Positions 27,366 to 34,605 of a stretch of DNA of 47,323 nt are shown piece by piece. The notes beneath the pieces were generated by a model. That model saw only the letters and a program-made list of their open reading frames with translations, was not told the origin of the DNA and made no database searches. Source of the DNA: an uncultured Caulobacterales bacterium (GTDB lineage: Bacteria > Pseudomonadota > Alphaproteobacteria > Caulobacterales > Caulobacteraceae); NCBI GenBank assembly GCA_903851655.1, contig CAINOV010000045.1, forward strand, positions 1 through 47,323, written 5' to 3'. How positions within the stretch are numbered: position 1 is the stretch's first letter; each line of letters opens with the position of its first letter. A program made the translations under genes and the position numbers.

Positions 27366-27596
27366 GTGGGCGATCTGTCGCGGGTGCGCAAATCCATCCT
27401 GCCGCAGCGGGGCGACGGCTGGGCCGAGATCGCCCGGCGGGAGCTTCCCGACCTGGCGGAGGCGGACGCCGTGGCGCGGCTGCAGAGCTGGAACCTGCAC
27501 GTGTACATGCGGGCCAGCATGCGCACCTGCGGGCCGGGCAATCCGGTGCTGCCCAGCGACGTGATCTTCGTCGAGCCGCCCCTCGCGCCGGCATGA
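27366..27596 (+). CDS. Small LysM-like protein, first gene of operon
   Basis: 76 residues from the GTG at 27366, eight bases after GGGAGG (27352-27357). The ATG at 27324 lies inside the palindrome and would need another ribosome binding site. The sequence reads like one LysM-type motif: DGWAEIARRELPDL, then LQSWNLHVYMR, then VLPSDVIFVEPP, matching the W-x-IA, WN and GDxIxV positions of LysM but with longer spacing. No signal peptide is evident, so peptidoglycan binding outside the cytoplasm is doubtful. Its stop overlaps the next ATG (ATGA), implying coupling. Function unknown. Confidence 0.7.
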   Translation: MGDLSRVRKSILPQRGDGWAEIARRELPDLAEADAVARLQSWNLHVYMRASMRTCGPGNPVLPSDVIFVEPPLAPA

Positions 27597-27856
27597 CCGC
27601 CGCGGTGATCAGCCGGGTCCAGTTGGGCGCCGCCCATGACGGGGCGGCGGAGATGGTGTTGACCCTGCGCTACGACAATGGCGGCGAGACCCTGGTGGCC
27701 CTCGACGCCCCCGCCGCCGACCACCTGATGACCGCCTGCCGCGCGGCGGACGCCGCGGAGCTGGTGGGCGAGGGCTGGGAGCGGGTCCGCGACGCGCTTG
27801 AGGCTTCGTCGAACAGATACGCGGCCGCCAGACCCGGCGGGCCGGACAACAGATGA
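27593..27856 (+). CDS. Small conserved-looking hypothetical protein
   Basis: 87 residues from the ATG at 27593, overlapping the preceding stop by four bases. Soluble, with a predicted beta-rich first half (AAVISRVQLGA, AEMVLTLRYDNGGETLVAL) and a helical second half ending in a basic tail. I do not recognise a family. Tight coupling on both sides (22 bases to the amidohydrolase) says it belongs to the operon, perhaps as a partner or substrate-binding accessory. Confidence 0.7.
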   Translation: MTAAVISRVQLGAAHDGAAEMVLTLRYDNGGETLVALDAPAADHLMTACRAADAAELVGEGWERVRDALEASSNRYAAARPGGPDNR

Positions 27857-27877
27857 ACAAGGGCAGGAAACACGGCG

Positions 27878-29548
27878 ATGTATGACCTCGTGATCAGGAA
27901 CGGACGCGTCGTGGACGGCTCGGGCCTTCCGGCCTATCGCGCCGATGTGGCGGTGCAGGACGGGCGGATCGTCCGGATCGGCCATGTGACCGGGGACGCC
28001 CGCCGGGTGGTGGACGCGGCGGGGAAGGTGGTGGCGCCGGGCTTCATCGATCCGCACACCCATTTCGACGCCCAGCTCCTGTGGGACGGCTGCGCCAAGC
28101 CGGCCCTGTCCCATGGTGTCACGACCATCGTCCCGGGCAACTGCTCCCTGTCGCTGGCCCCCCTGCGGGCGGAGCACCGGATGAAGCTGGTCGGCATGTT
28201 CAACCAGATCGAGGAAATGCCCCTGAAAGCCTTCCGCGAGGGGGTCGTCTGGGACTGGGAGACCTTCGCCGAATACATCGCCCGGATCCGCAAGGGGCTG
28301 GCGATCAATGTGGCGCCCCTGGTCGGGCACAGCGTCCTGCGCCTGTGGGTAATGGGCGACGCGGCCATGGACCGCACGGCGACGGACGACGAGATCGCCG
28401 GCATGCAGGCGGTGCTGCGGGAGTGTCTGGACGCCGGCGCGGCGGGCCTGTCCACCAGCTATGTGGACATGGACGAGCGGCTGCTGCCGGTGCCCAGCCG
28501 CCACGCCGATCCGGCGGAGGTGGACGCCCTGGCCGCGGTGCTCGGCGAGTACGGCCGCATGCTGCAGATCGTGCCGGAATTCTATGACGCCGACCTGACC
28601 ATCGCCCGGCTCGACCAGCTGGCGGAGCTGTCGATCCGCCACAGCATCCCCACCACCTTCTCGCCCCTGTTCGTCAACGCCGACAATGTCGCCGCCGTGG
28701 ACCGGGTCATGCGCCGGGTGGATGAGCAGTTCGCCCGGGGCGCCCGGGTGTGGCCGCAGGTGCAGACCCGCCCCATCGACATCAGCTTCTGCTTCGCCGT
28801 GCCGAGCCTGCTGTTCATCCGCTTCCCCGGCTGGTACCGGATCATGCGCTTCGGCGCCCATGAGGAGATCCTGGCGGCCTTCCGCGATCCCGACACCCGG
28901 GCGAAACTGATCACCGAGGCCGCGCCGCTGGCGGGCCTCTGGCCGCGGCTGGTGCTGCGCCACGTGAAGACCGACGCCAACCGCGACCTGGTGGGCAAGA
29001 CCCTGGGGGAGATCGCCGCGCTGCGGGGCGTGTCCCCGGTGGACGCCATGATCGACCTCAGCCTGGAGGAGGACCTGGACGCCCACTTCCTGGCCGCCGG
29101 CATGGGCCACAATGACGACGCCCAGGTGGGCCGGCTGCTGGCCCATCCCCGGGTGCATGTGGGCGCCAGCGACGGCGGCGCGCACATCCTGTCCTTCTCC
29201 ACCTATGGGGACACCGGCTATCTGCTGGGTCACTTCGTGCGGGAGGTGAAGGCCCTGACCCTGGAGGCGGCGGTGAAGAAGGTGACGTCCGACACCGCGG
29301 CCATCTGGGGGATTCCCGAGCGCGGACGGCTGCAGCCGGGCTATGTGGCCGACATCGTGGTGTTCGACCCCGCCACCATCGACCGGGCGGGGGAGGACTT
29401 TGTCGGCGACGTGCCCGGCGACGGCTTCCGCTATGTCCGGGCCTCCACCGGCGTGGACTCCGTGTTCGTCGGCGGCGCGCTGGCCTGGTCGGCGGCGGAG
29501 GGCTACCAGCCCGCCCAGGGCGAGATCCTGCCCGGGCTGGCGGCGTGA
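27878..29548 (+). CDS. N-acyl-D-amino-acid deacylase-type amidohydrolase
   Basis: 556 residues from the ATG at 27878. Amidohydrolase family 3: N-terminal beta-sandwich start YDLVIRNGRVVDGSG, metal-binding His60 and His62 in GFIDPHTHFDAQ, Cys89 in VPGNCS (the D-aminoacylase subgroup's metal-bridging Cys position), GHSVLR, and the late SDGGAHI block containing the catalytic-type Asp. The C-terminus GRLQPGYVADIVVFDP closes the beta-sandwich. D-aminoacylases release the acyl group from N-acyl-D-amino acids; many relatives act on other amides or cyclic imides. The link to an FAD oxidoreductase and a LysM-like protein suggests catabolism or detoxification of a specific amide, not identified. Confidence 0.87.
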   Translation: MYDLVIRNGRVVDGSGLPAYRADVAVQDGRIVRIGHVTGDARRVVDAAGKVVAPGFIDPHTHFDAQLLWDGCAKPALSHGVTTIVPGNCSLSLAPLRAEHRMKLVGMFNQIEEMPLKAFREGVVWDWETFAEYIARIRKGLAINVAPLVGHSVLRLWVMGDAAMDRTATDDEIAGMQAVLRECLDAGAAGLSTSYVDMDERLLPVPSRHADPAEVDALAAVLGEYGRMLQIVPEFYDADLTIARLDQLAELSIRHSIPTTFSPLFVNADNVAAVDRVMRRVDEQFARGARVWPQVQTRPIDISFCFAVPSLLFIRFPGWYRIMRFGAHEEILAAFRDPDTRAKLITEAAPLAGLWPRLVLRHVKTDANRDLVGKTLGEIAALRGVSPVDAMIDLSLEEDLDAHFLAAGMGHNDDAQVGRLLAHPRVHVGASDGGAHILSFSTYGDTGYLLGHFVREVKALTLEAAVKKVTSDTAAIWGIPERGRLQPGYVADIVVFDPATIDRAGEDFVGDVPGDGFRYVRASTGVDSVFVGGALAWSAAEGYQPAQGEILPGLAA

Positions 29549-31053
29549 CCGAGACCGTCGTCATCGTGGGCGCGGGCATCGGCGGCCTGTGCGCCGCCCT
29601 GTCCCTGGCCCCTACGGGACGCCGGATCCTCCTGATCGACCGGGACGGACCGCCGCCGGGGGACGATCCGGACGAGGTGTTCCACAGCTGGAAGCACACG
29701 GGCGTCGGGCACCTGCGACAGAGCCACGCCTTCCTCGCCCGCCTGCGCTCGATCCTCAAGACCGAGCATCCCCGCCTGCTGGAGCAGCTGCTGGCCCTGG
29801 GGGTGCGGGAGCTGCCCTTTGACGCCTTCCTCACCGACAGCCAGAAGGCGGCCTATCAGCCCGAGCCGGAAGACGCGGAGCTGACCATCATCACCAGCCG
29901 CCGCACGACGCTGGAGCTGGCCATGCGCCGCTATGTCCAGACCCTGGAGAATGTCACCCTGCGGTCCGGCCTCCACGCGCGCCGGCTGATCACCGCCCGG
30001 GGGGACGACGGGGTGATCACTGTCTCCGGCGTGACCGCGGACGAGGGCGGGTCATCGGTCGAGCTGGCCGCCGATCTGGTGGTGGACAGCTCCGGCAAGA
30101 GCGGCTTCCTGATCGAACAGCTGATCGAGGAGGGGGCCCCCATCCGCGAGGAGGGGGAGCCCGCGGGCATCCTCTACTTCACCCGCCACTACCGCCTTCG
30201 TCCCGGTCAGGCGGAGCCGCCCCGCACCGGCGCCGCCCCGGCCAGCGGGGACCTGGGTTTCCTCAAGTTCGGCGTGTTTCCCGGCGACAACGGCTGCTTC
30301 TCCATCACCCTGGCGGTCCCCGAGGTGGAGGTGGAGCTGCGCAAGGCGGTGGTCGACCCGGACCGCTTCCACGCCATCACCCAGCAGCTGCCGGGCCTGG
30401 CGCCCTGGACCGATGCCGGCCGCGCCGAGCCGGTGGGCAAGGTCTACGGCATGGGCGACCTGATCAGCCGCTGGCGGGATTTCGTGGTCGAGGACCGGGT
30501 CGCCGTGCGGGGCTATTTCGCCCTGGGCGACCTTCTGGTGCGGACCAATCCCCTCTATGGCCGGGGTTGCAGCTTCGCCGCCGTGGCGGCCCAGGCCCTG
30601 CGCCAGGCCCTCGACCAGACGCCGGACCCGGCGGGACGGCTGATCGCCTATCACCAGCGGGTGACCGAGGAGCTGCGTCCCTATTACCTCAACCAGCGCG
30701 CCCAGGACCGGGCGGCGGTGAAGCGGGCGCGACAGGCCCTCACCCCTGGCTATCGCAAGAGCCTGCGCCGCCGGCTGCTGGAAGGCTTTTTCGACGACGG
30801 GGTGCGCATCGCGCTGCGCAGCGACGTGGCCCTGCTGCGCCAGGCCCTGCGCGGCTTCCACATGCTGGAGCATCCGGACCGCTGGCTGGGCAAGCCGAAG
30901 AACCTGGCCGTGGTGCTGGGCTACTGGGCCCGGGGCCGGCGGCGCAATGCGCAGGCCTATCCGCCGAAGCTGGGCCCCGACCGGGCCGAGATGCTGCAGG
31001 CCCTGGCCATCGACGCGCAGGCGGACATGCGGCCCCTGGCGGACGCGGCCTGA
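29545..31053 (+). CDS. FAD-dependent oxidoreductase (halogenase/hydroxylase-like)
   Basis: 502 residues from the GTG at 29545, overlapping the amidohydrolase stop (GTGA). Rossmann FAD motif VVIVGAGIGGLCAAL at the N-terminus, SRRTTLELAMRRY, DLVVDSSGKSGFLI (the DG/DSSG NAD(P)H/FAD region), and RGYFALGDLLVRTNPLYGRGCSFA, the GD-motif that binds the FAD ribityl chain. This pattern belongs to the p-hydroxybenzoate hydroxylase/halogenase/geranylgeranyl-reductase superfamily. A basic helical C-terminal tail of about 120 residues follows. It is the penultimate operon gene, so it probably acts on the same compound as the amidohydrolase. Hydroxylation or halogenation cannot be told apart here; I do not see the WxWxIP motif of tryptophan halogenases. 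Confidence 0.85.
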   Translation: MTETVVIVGAGIGGLCAALSLAPTGRRILLIDRDGPPPGDDPDEVFHSWKHTGVGHLRQSHAFLARLRSILKTEHPRLLEQLLALGVRELPFDAFLTDSQKAAYQPEPEDAELTIITSRRTTLELAMRRYVQTLENVTLRSGLHARRLITARGDDGVITVSGVTADEGGSSVELAADLVVDSSGKSGFLIEQLIEEGAPIREEGEPAGILYFTRHYRLRPGQAEPPRTGAAPASGDLGFLKFGVFPGDNGCFSITLAVPEVEVELRKAVVDPDRFHAITQQLPGLAPWTDAGRAEPVGKVYGMGDLISRWRDFVVEDRVAVRGYFALGDLLVRTNPLYGRGCSFAAVAAQALRQALDQTPDPAGRLIAYHQRVTEELRPYYLNQRAQDRAAVKRARQALTPGYRKSLRRRLLEGFFDDGVRIALRSDVALLRQALRGFHMLEHPDRWLGKPKNLAVVLGYWARGRRRNAQAYPPKLGPDRAEMLQALAIDAQADMRPLADAA

Positions 31054-31057
31054 CCCC

Positions 31058-31762
31058 GTGGACGGCGGCGTTCTGATCCCCCCCGACGGCCTCGAGTCCG
31101 GGCGTCGCGAACAGGCCAAGGCCGAGCGGCGCTCGCGGATCGTGCGGGCGGCGCGGGACCTGATCCGCGAGACCGGCGACACGGACCTGTCCATGCGCAT
31201 GATCGCCAGGCGCGCCGGGGTCAGCCTGACCACGCCCTACAACCTGTTCGGATCCAAGCGCGCCGTGGTGCTGGCGGTGTTCGAGGACGAGCGGGACTTC
31301 GTGGTCCGTTTCGGCCGGCTGCAGGCGGCCAACGCCCTGGACCGGATCTTCGACGCGCATGACCTGGCCATGCGCTATTTCATCGAGGACCCGGAGTTCT
31401 ATCGCACCCTCTGGAAGGCCCTGCTGAACACCCACGGCGCCGACTCCACCGGCCTGGCCACGCCCGAGCGGCTGGAGCGCAACCGCGCCGCCTGGCGGGC
31501 CCTGCTGGAGGCGGCGCAGGCGGAGGGTCTGCTGGAGCCGACCCTCTCCTCCGATCTGCTGGAGCGGAGCCTCTCCAGCTTCGCCAACGGGACCCTGCTC
31601 GCCTGGGCCATGGGCGCCCTGTCCACCGTCGCCCTGGGGCCCAGCACCGCCCTGGGCTATGCGCTGGTCCTGCGGGGGGCTGCGACGCCGGCGGGAGCGG
31701 AGATCCTGCGCAGCCAAATCCGCAAGGGCCAGGACGCCCTGGCCGGGCTCGATCCCGTCTAG
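31058..31762 (+). CDS. TetR-family transcriptional regulator
   Basis: 234 residues from the GTG at 31058, four bases after the oxidoreductase stop. The N-terminal helix RREQAKAERRSRIVRAARDLI leads into the helix-turn-helix SMRMIARRAGVSLTTPYNLFGSKRAVV, with the TetR recognition-helix pattern TPYNLFGSK. The C-terminal ligand domain is helical. As the last gene of the operon it probably controls the palindrome at 27317-27332, with the ligand likely the substrate or product of the amidohydrolase/oxidoreductase pair. Its stop is immediately followed by a copy of the stress element. Confidence 0.88.
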   Translation: MDGGVLIPPDGLESGRREQAKAERRSRIVRAARDLIRETGDTDLSMRMIARRAGVSLTTPYNLFGSKRAVVLAVFEDERDFVVRFGRLQAANALDRIFDAHDLAMRYFIEDPEFYRTLWKALLNTHGADSTGLATPERLERNRAAWRALLEAAQAEGLLEPTLSSDLLERSLSSFANGTLLAWAMGALSTVALGPSTALGYALVLRGAATPAGAEILRSQIRKGQDALAGLDPV

Positions 31763-31801
31763 GTGTTTTCCGCCGCTGGCCGCGGTCGGACCGGGGACTA
31801 G
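31763..31801 (+). promoter_or_regulatory. Bipartite stress element, copy G (36-base spacing)
   Basis: GTGTTTTCCG (31763-31772) with CTAG centred 36 bases on (TAG at 31799-31801), 74 bases before the ATG of the RcnB-like gene. It is a weaker match to the GTAG-n-TTCCG half but keeps the CCGCTGG block and the TAG half. Confidence 0.45.
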
Positions 31802-31874
31802 GCTGACCGCTTTCGCGTGCGGGCCCTGCGAAGGGCGCCGGGACGCGACCGCAGTTCCAAGTCCCGGAGTCTCC

Positions 31875-32648
31875 ATGACGCGCATGAGCCTGATGTTGTC
31901 CGCCGCAGCGGTCCTTGTCGCCCTCTCGGCCGCGCCAACGATCGCCGCGGCGTGGCAGGAGCAGCGTCCGGAACATCCCGGAGGCGGCGGCGGACGCCCG
32001 TCCGAGCCGCGGGCGCAGCCTCAGTCCCGGCCGCAGCCTCAGGCTCAGCCCCGCGCGGCGCCGCAGGCCCGGCCCCAGCGCCAGGGTCCGCCTCAGCGCC
32101 AGGGTCCGCCTCAGCGCGAGGGCGGTGATCCGTCCCGGACCCCGCCGGCGCCCGGTGCGACGAGGCGGGACAATGCTCCCGCGGCCCAGATGCACGCCGG
32201 TCGGGATCGCCCCGCGCCCTCTGGCCCCCAGCGTGCGCCGCCGCGGCCCATGCCCGGCTGGACCCATGGGGCGTCGCCGGCGGAGCGTGACACGGCCGGC
32301 CGCGACTGGCGCGCGTCCCAGGCGGGATGGGATCGCCAGACGGTCTGGGGACGCAATCCCAACTGGTGGCGGACCGATCGCGGGTTTCGAGGCTATTCCG
32401 GCGCGCGGGCGGGGTTCTTCTTCATTCCCGAGCGGGGCTATGTGGCCGCGCCCCCCGCCTATGAGCGCCATTACTGGCCGCCGGGCGACATCCTGCCCAG
32501 CTGGTACTGGGACTATGGGATCGAGGACTATCAGCGCTATGACCTGCCGACGCCGCCGGACGGCTGCCGCTGGGTCTGGGTCGATGACGACGTCGCCCTG
32601 ATCGACGGGGACGGCTACATCCTGGATGTGGTGCGCAACGTCTGGTGA
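31875..32648 (+). CDS. RcnB-family periplasmic protein with Pro/Gln/Arg-rich linker
   Basis: 257 residues from the ATG at 31875. A signal peptide (about 1-26, ending IAAA) is followed by about 105 low-complexity residues rich in Pro, Gln and Arg, including a tandem QRQGPP repeat, and then a C-terminal RcnB domain: LPSWYWDYGIEDYQRYDLPTPP, CRWVWVDDDVALID and GYILDVV (about 205-255). RcnB proteins are periplasmic and in E. coli affect nickel/cobalt homeostasis; alphaproteobacterial paralogues are numerous and mostly unstudied. It is convergent with a second RcnB-like gene. Confidence 0.85.
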   Translation: MTRMSLMLSAAAVLVALSAAPTIAAAWQEQRPEHPGGGGGRPSEPRAQPQSRPQPQAQPRAAPQARPQRQGPPQRQGPPQREGGDPSRTPPAPGATRRDNAPAAQMHAGRDRPAPSGPQRAPPRPMPGWTHGASPAERDTAGRDWRASQAGWDRQTVWGRNPNWWRTDRGFRGYSGARAGFFFIPERGYVAAPPAYERHYWPPGDILPSWYWDYGIEDYQRYDLPTPPDGCRWVWVDDDVALIDGDGYILDVVRNVW

Positions 32649-32651
32649 GGA

Positions 32652-32691
32652 CGACCAACGCCCCCCGCGCCACCGGGCGGGGGGGTGGTCG
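32652..32691. terminator. Hairpin between convergent RcnB-like genes
   Basis: CGACCA plus a C-run pairs with a G-run plus TGGTCG across a short loop, giving a long GC-rich stem with one bulge. It lies in the 51-base gap between two convergent genes and could terminate both. There is no T-tract on either side, so intrinsic activity is uncertain. Confidence 0.5.
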
Positions 32692-32699
32692 CGCGGGGA

Positions 32700-33068
32700 T
32701 CAGCGCTGGTTCAGCAGCACCGAGGCGATCAGGCCGGTGGCCACGGCGACCATCACATAGTTGCCGTTGTGCTCGCGCCACTCATAGCCGGCCCGCGGGC
32801 GGCGCAGATGGTGCTGGCGGTAGTCCACCACCGGGGCGTTGGAATAGTCGTTGTAGCCCATGCGCTCGCCGCGCCGGTATCGGTAGCCGCCGCCCCGGTC
32901 GGCGCCCCAGCCGGCGTGCTGGCCATTGTCATGTCCGCCGTCGTGATTGCCGCCCCGGTCGGGCTGGGCGAAGGCCGCGCCGGTGAGGGCGCCGGCCAGC
33001 GCCGTCGCCGTCAGCGCGCAGAGCATCACCCGGCGCAGGCCGGTGACGCGGGGAGTGTGCGGAATCAT
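32700..33068 (-). CDS. Small RcnB-family protein
   Basis: 122 residues from the ATG at 33068. The signal peptide spans about 1-34 (ending GAAFA), a short His/Gly/Asp-rich linker follows (NHDGGHDNGQHAGW, possibly metal-binding), and then the RcnB core: GERMGYNDYSNAPVVDY, HHLRRPRAGYEWREHNGNYVMVAVATGLIASVLL. A textbook minimal RcnB protein of periplasmic location. It is divergent from the DUF4398 gene at 33300, and both have a copy of the stress element in the shared 231-bp gap. Confidence 0.87.
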   Translation of the reverse strand: MIPHTPRVTGLRRVMLCALTATALAGALTGAAFAQPDRGGNHDGGHDNGQHAGWGADRGGGYRYRRGERMGYNDYSNAPVVDYRQHHLRRPRAGYEWREHNGNYVMVAVATGLIASVLLNQR

Positions 33069-33107
33069 GGGGAGTCCTTTCGAGGATATCGGTTGAGGGC
33101 CGCAAGC

Positions 33108-33147
33108 CTAGGTCTGCGGTCGATCCCGTCCGATCCCCGGAATGTAC
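33108..33147 (-). promoter_or_regulatory. Bipartite stress element, copy B (exact spacing)
   Basis: On the minus strand GGGTACATTCCG (core 33147-33138) is followed 27 bases later by CCTAG (TAG at 33110-33108), 39 bases before the ATG of the small RcnB-like gene. It sits back to back with copy A for the divergent gene. Confidence 0.6.
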
Positions 33148-33192
33148 CCATCCGCGATCCCGCGCACGGACACGGCCCGCCGTCCGCCTGGA

Positions 33193-33232
33193 GTAGATTC
33201 CGAGGCCTGTGCAGGACGGCCGTCGCGCCTAG
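33193..33232 (+). promoter_or_regulatory. Bipartite stress element, copy A (exact spacing)
   Basis: GAGTAGATTCCG (core 33193-33202), then 27 bases, then CCTAGACA (TAG at 33230-33232), 67 bases before the ATG of the DUF4398 gene. One of the best matches. Confidence 0.65.
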
Positions 33233-33299
33233 ACATCCGGTCCGGGGTCGTCCGTCGTTCGCAGAGACCCCGCCATTCACAGAAACAAGGGAATTTGCC

Positions 33300-33713
33300 A
33301 TGAGCGGGTCCGCTCCAGCGTGCTTTGACTTCATCCGGGGACGCGCCCTGGCCCTGGCCGGCGCGGCCGTGCTGATGATGACGCCGGTGATCCTGACGCC
33401 CGGTCTGGCCGCCGCCAGCCAGCCGGCGGCGGAAGCCGCCATCAGCCGCGCCGGCGCCCGGATCGAGATGGCCGCCCGCCAGTCCGGCGTCGCCGGCAAT
33501 GACGGCGACCAGAGCTACAACATGGCCCGCAGCCGACTGGACGCCGCCCGCGCCGCCCTCAAGGCCGGGCATGACGACGAGGCCCAGTCGCTGGCGGACG
33601 AGGCCTCGCTGCTGGCCGAACTGACCACCGAAAAGGCCAAGCTGGCCGCGCTGCAGACCAGCCGCGACCAGGTCGCGGCGTCCGTCGCCGCCTCCACAAC
33701 CGTTCAGCCATAG
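33300..33713 (+). CDS. DUF4398 domain envelope protein
   Basis: 137 residues from the ATG at 33300, preceded by AAGGGA. A signal sequence (about 14-41, ending LAAA) is followed by a helical repeat region SRAGARIEMAARQSG, YNMARSRLDAARAALKAGHDDEAQSLADEAS, quoted in parts, which is the DUF4398 core. It ends 10 bases before the OmpA-type lipoprotein, whose own N-terminal region has the same kind of helices, so the two are co-transcribed and probably act together at the cell envelope. Confidence 0.82.
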   Translation: MSGSAPACFDFIRGRALALAGAAVLMMTPVILTPGLAAASQPAAEAAISRAGARIEMAARQSGVAGNDGDQSYNMARSRLDAARAALKAGHDDEAQSLADEASLLAELTTEKAKLAALQTSRDQVAASVAASTTVQP

Positions 33714-33723
33714 GCGACCCCAC

Positions 33724-34605
33724 ATGTTCGATCTTCGTCACCCCCGCATCCTGACCCGCGTCCTGCTGGTCGGCGCCGCTGCGGCCGCCCTGTCGGCCTG
33801 CGCCTCCATTCCGCCGAACCAGGGCATCATCGACGCCCAGACCCGGCTCGCCGCAGCCTCCAATGACAAGCTGACGGCCGAACGCGGTCAGGGTGATCTG
33901 GCCAACGCCCGCACCGCGCTCGGGTCCGCCGAGACCGACTGGAGCCATGGGGAGCGGGCGCGCTCGGACCACCAGCTGACCATGGCCGTCACCTATCTGG
34001 ACCTCGCCGAGACCCGCGGCCGCCAGGCCGGGGTGGAGCAGGAAACCGCCCGGCTGTCCACCGACGCGCAGATGGCCGCCAAGAACCGGACCATTGCCGT
34101 CAAGGACCGGCAGATCGCCAATCGCGACGATCTGGTGGCGGCGCAGAACCACGAGATCGCCAACCAGAGCCAGACCCTGGCGTCCCGCGACGCGGACCTG
34201 GCGGCGGCCCGGGCGCAGCTGCGGGACTCCGACATGAAGGTCAGCGACCTGGGCTCGACCATGGTGCTGCAGGACGTCAGCTTCGAGACCGGCAAGTCGG
34301 TGCTGCTGGCCGGGGGAGTGAACCGGCTGCAGTCGCTGATCAACTACCTGCGGCTCAGCCCCAACTCCCGGGTTCGCATCGAAGGCTTCACCGACAGCGT
34401 CGGCGGCGCGGCCTTCAACCAGCAACTGTCCCTCGACCGGGCCAATTCCGTGCGCGCCAGCCTGACCGGCGCCGGCATCGACGGCGCCCGGATCGAGACG
34501 GTGGGCTCGGGAGAGACCAAGCCGGTCGCCTCCAACGCCACCGTGTCCGGGCGACAGTCCAACCGGCGTGTGGAAATCACCCTGCTGAAGGAGGCCGGGC
34601 TCTAG
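33724..34605 (+). CDS. OmpA-family lipoprotein with DUF4398-like helical region
   Basis: 293 residues from the ATG at 33724. The lipobox LSAC places the acylated Cys at residue 26. Residues about 35-165 are alanine-rich coiled-coil or helical hairpin (AKNRTIAVKDRQIANRDDL and similar heptads). The C-terminal OmpA-like domain (about 175-290) has FETGKSVLLAGGVNRLQSL, RVRIEGFTDSVG and LSLDRANSVRASL, with the Asp and Arg that bind the diaminopimelate of peptidoglycan (FTD and NRRVEI). It tethers the outer membrane to peptidoglycan. Its TAG overlaps the convergent stop of the flavin oxidoreductase gene. Confidence 0.9.
   Translation: MFDLRHPRILTRVLLVGAAAAALSACASIPPNQGIIDAQTRLAAASNDKLTAERGQGDLANARTALGSAETDWSHGERARSDHQLTMAVTYLDLAETRGRQAGVEQETARLSTDAQMAAKNRTIAVKDRQIANRDDLVAAQNHEIANQSQTLASRDADLAAARAQLRDSDMKVSDLGSTMVLQDVSFETGKSVLLAGGVNRLQSLINYLRLSPNSRVRIEGFTDSVGGAAFNQQLSLDRANSVRASLTGAGIDGARIETVGSGETKPVASNATVSGRQSNRRVEITLLKEAGL

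Noticed and set aside
27359-29233. 624-codon minus-strand frame over the amidohydrolase operon
   Set aside because: Shadow; it runs across three well-supported plus-strand genes.
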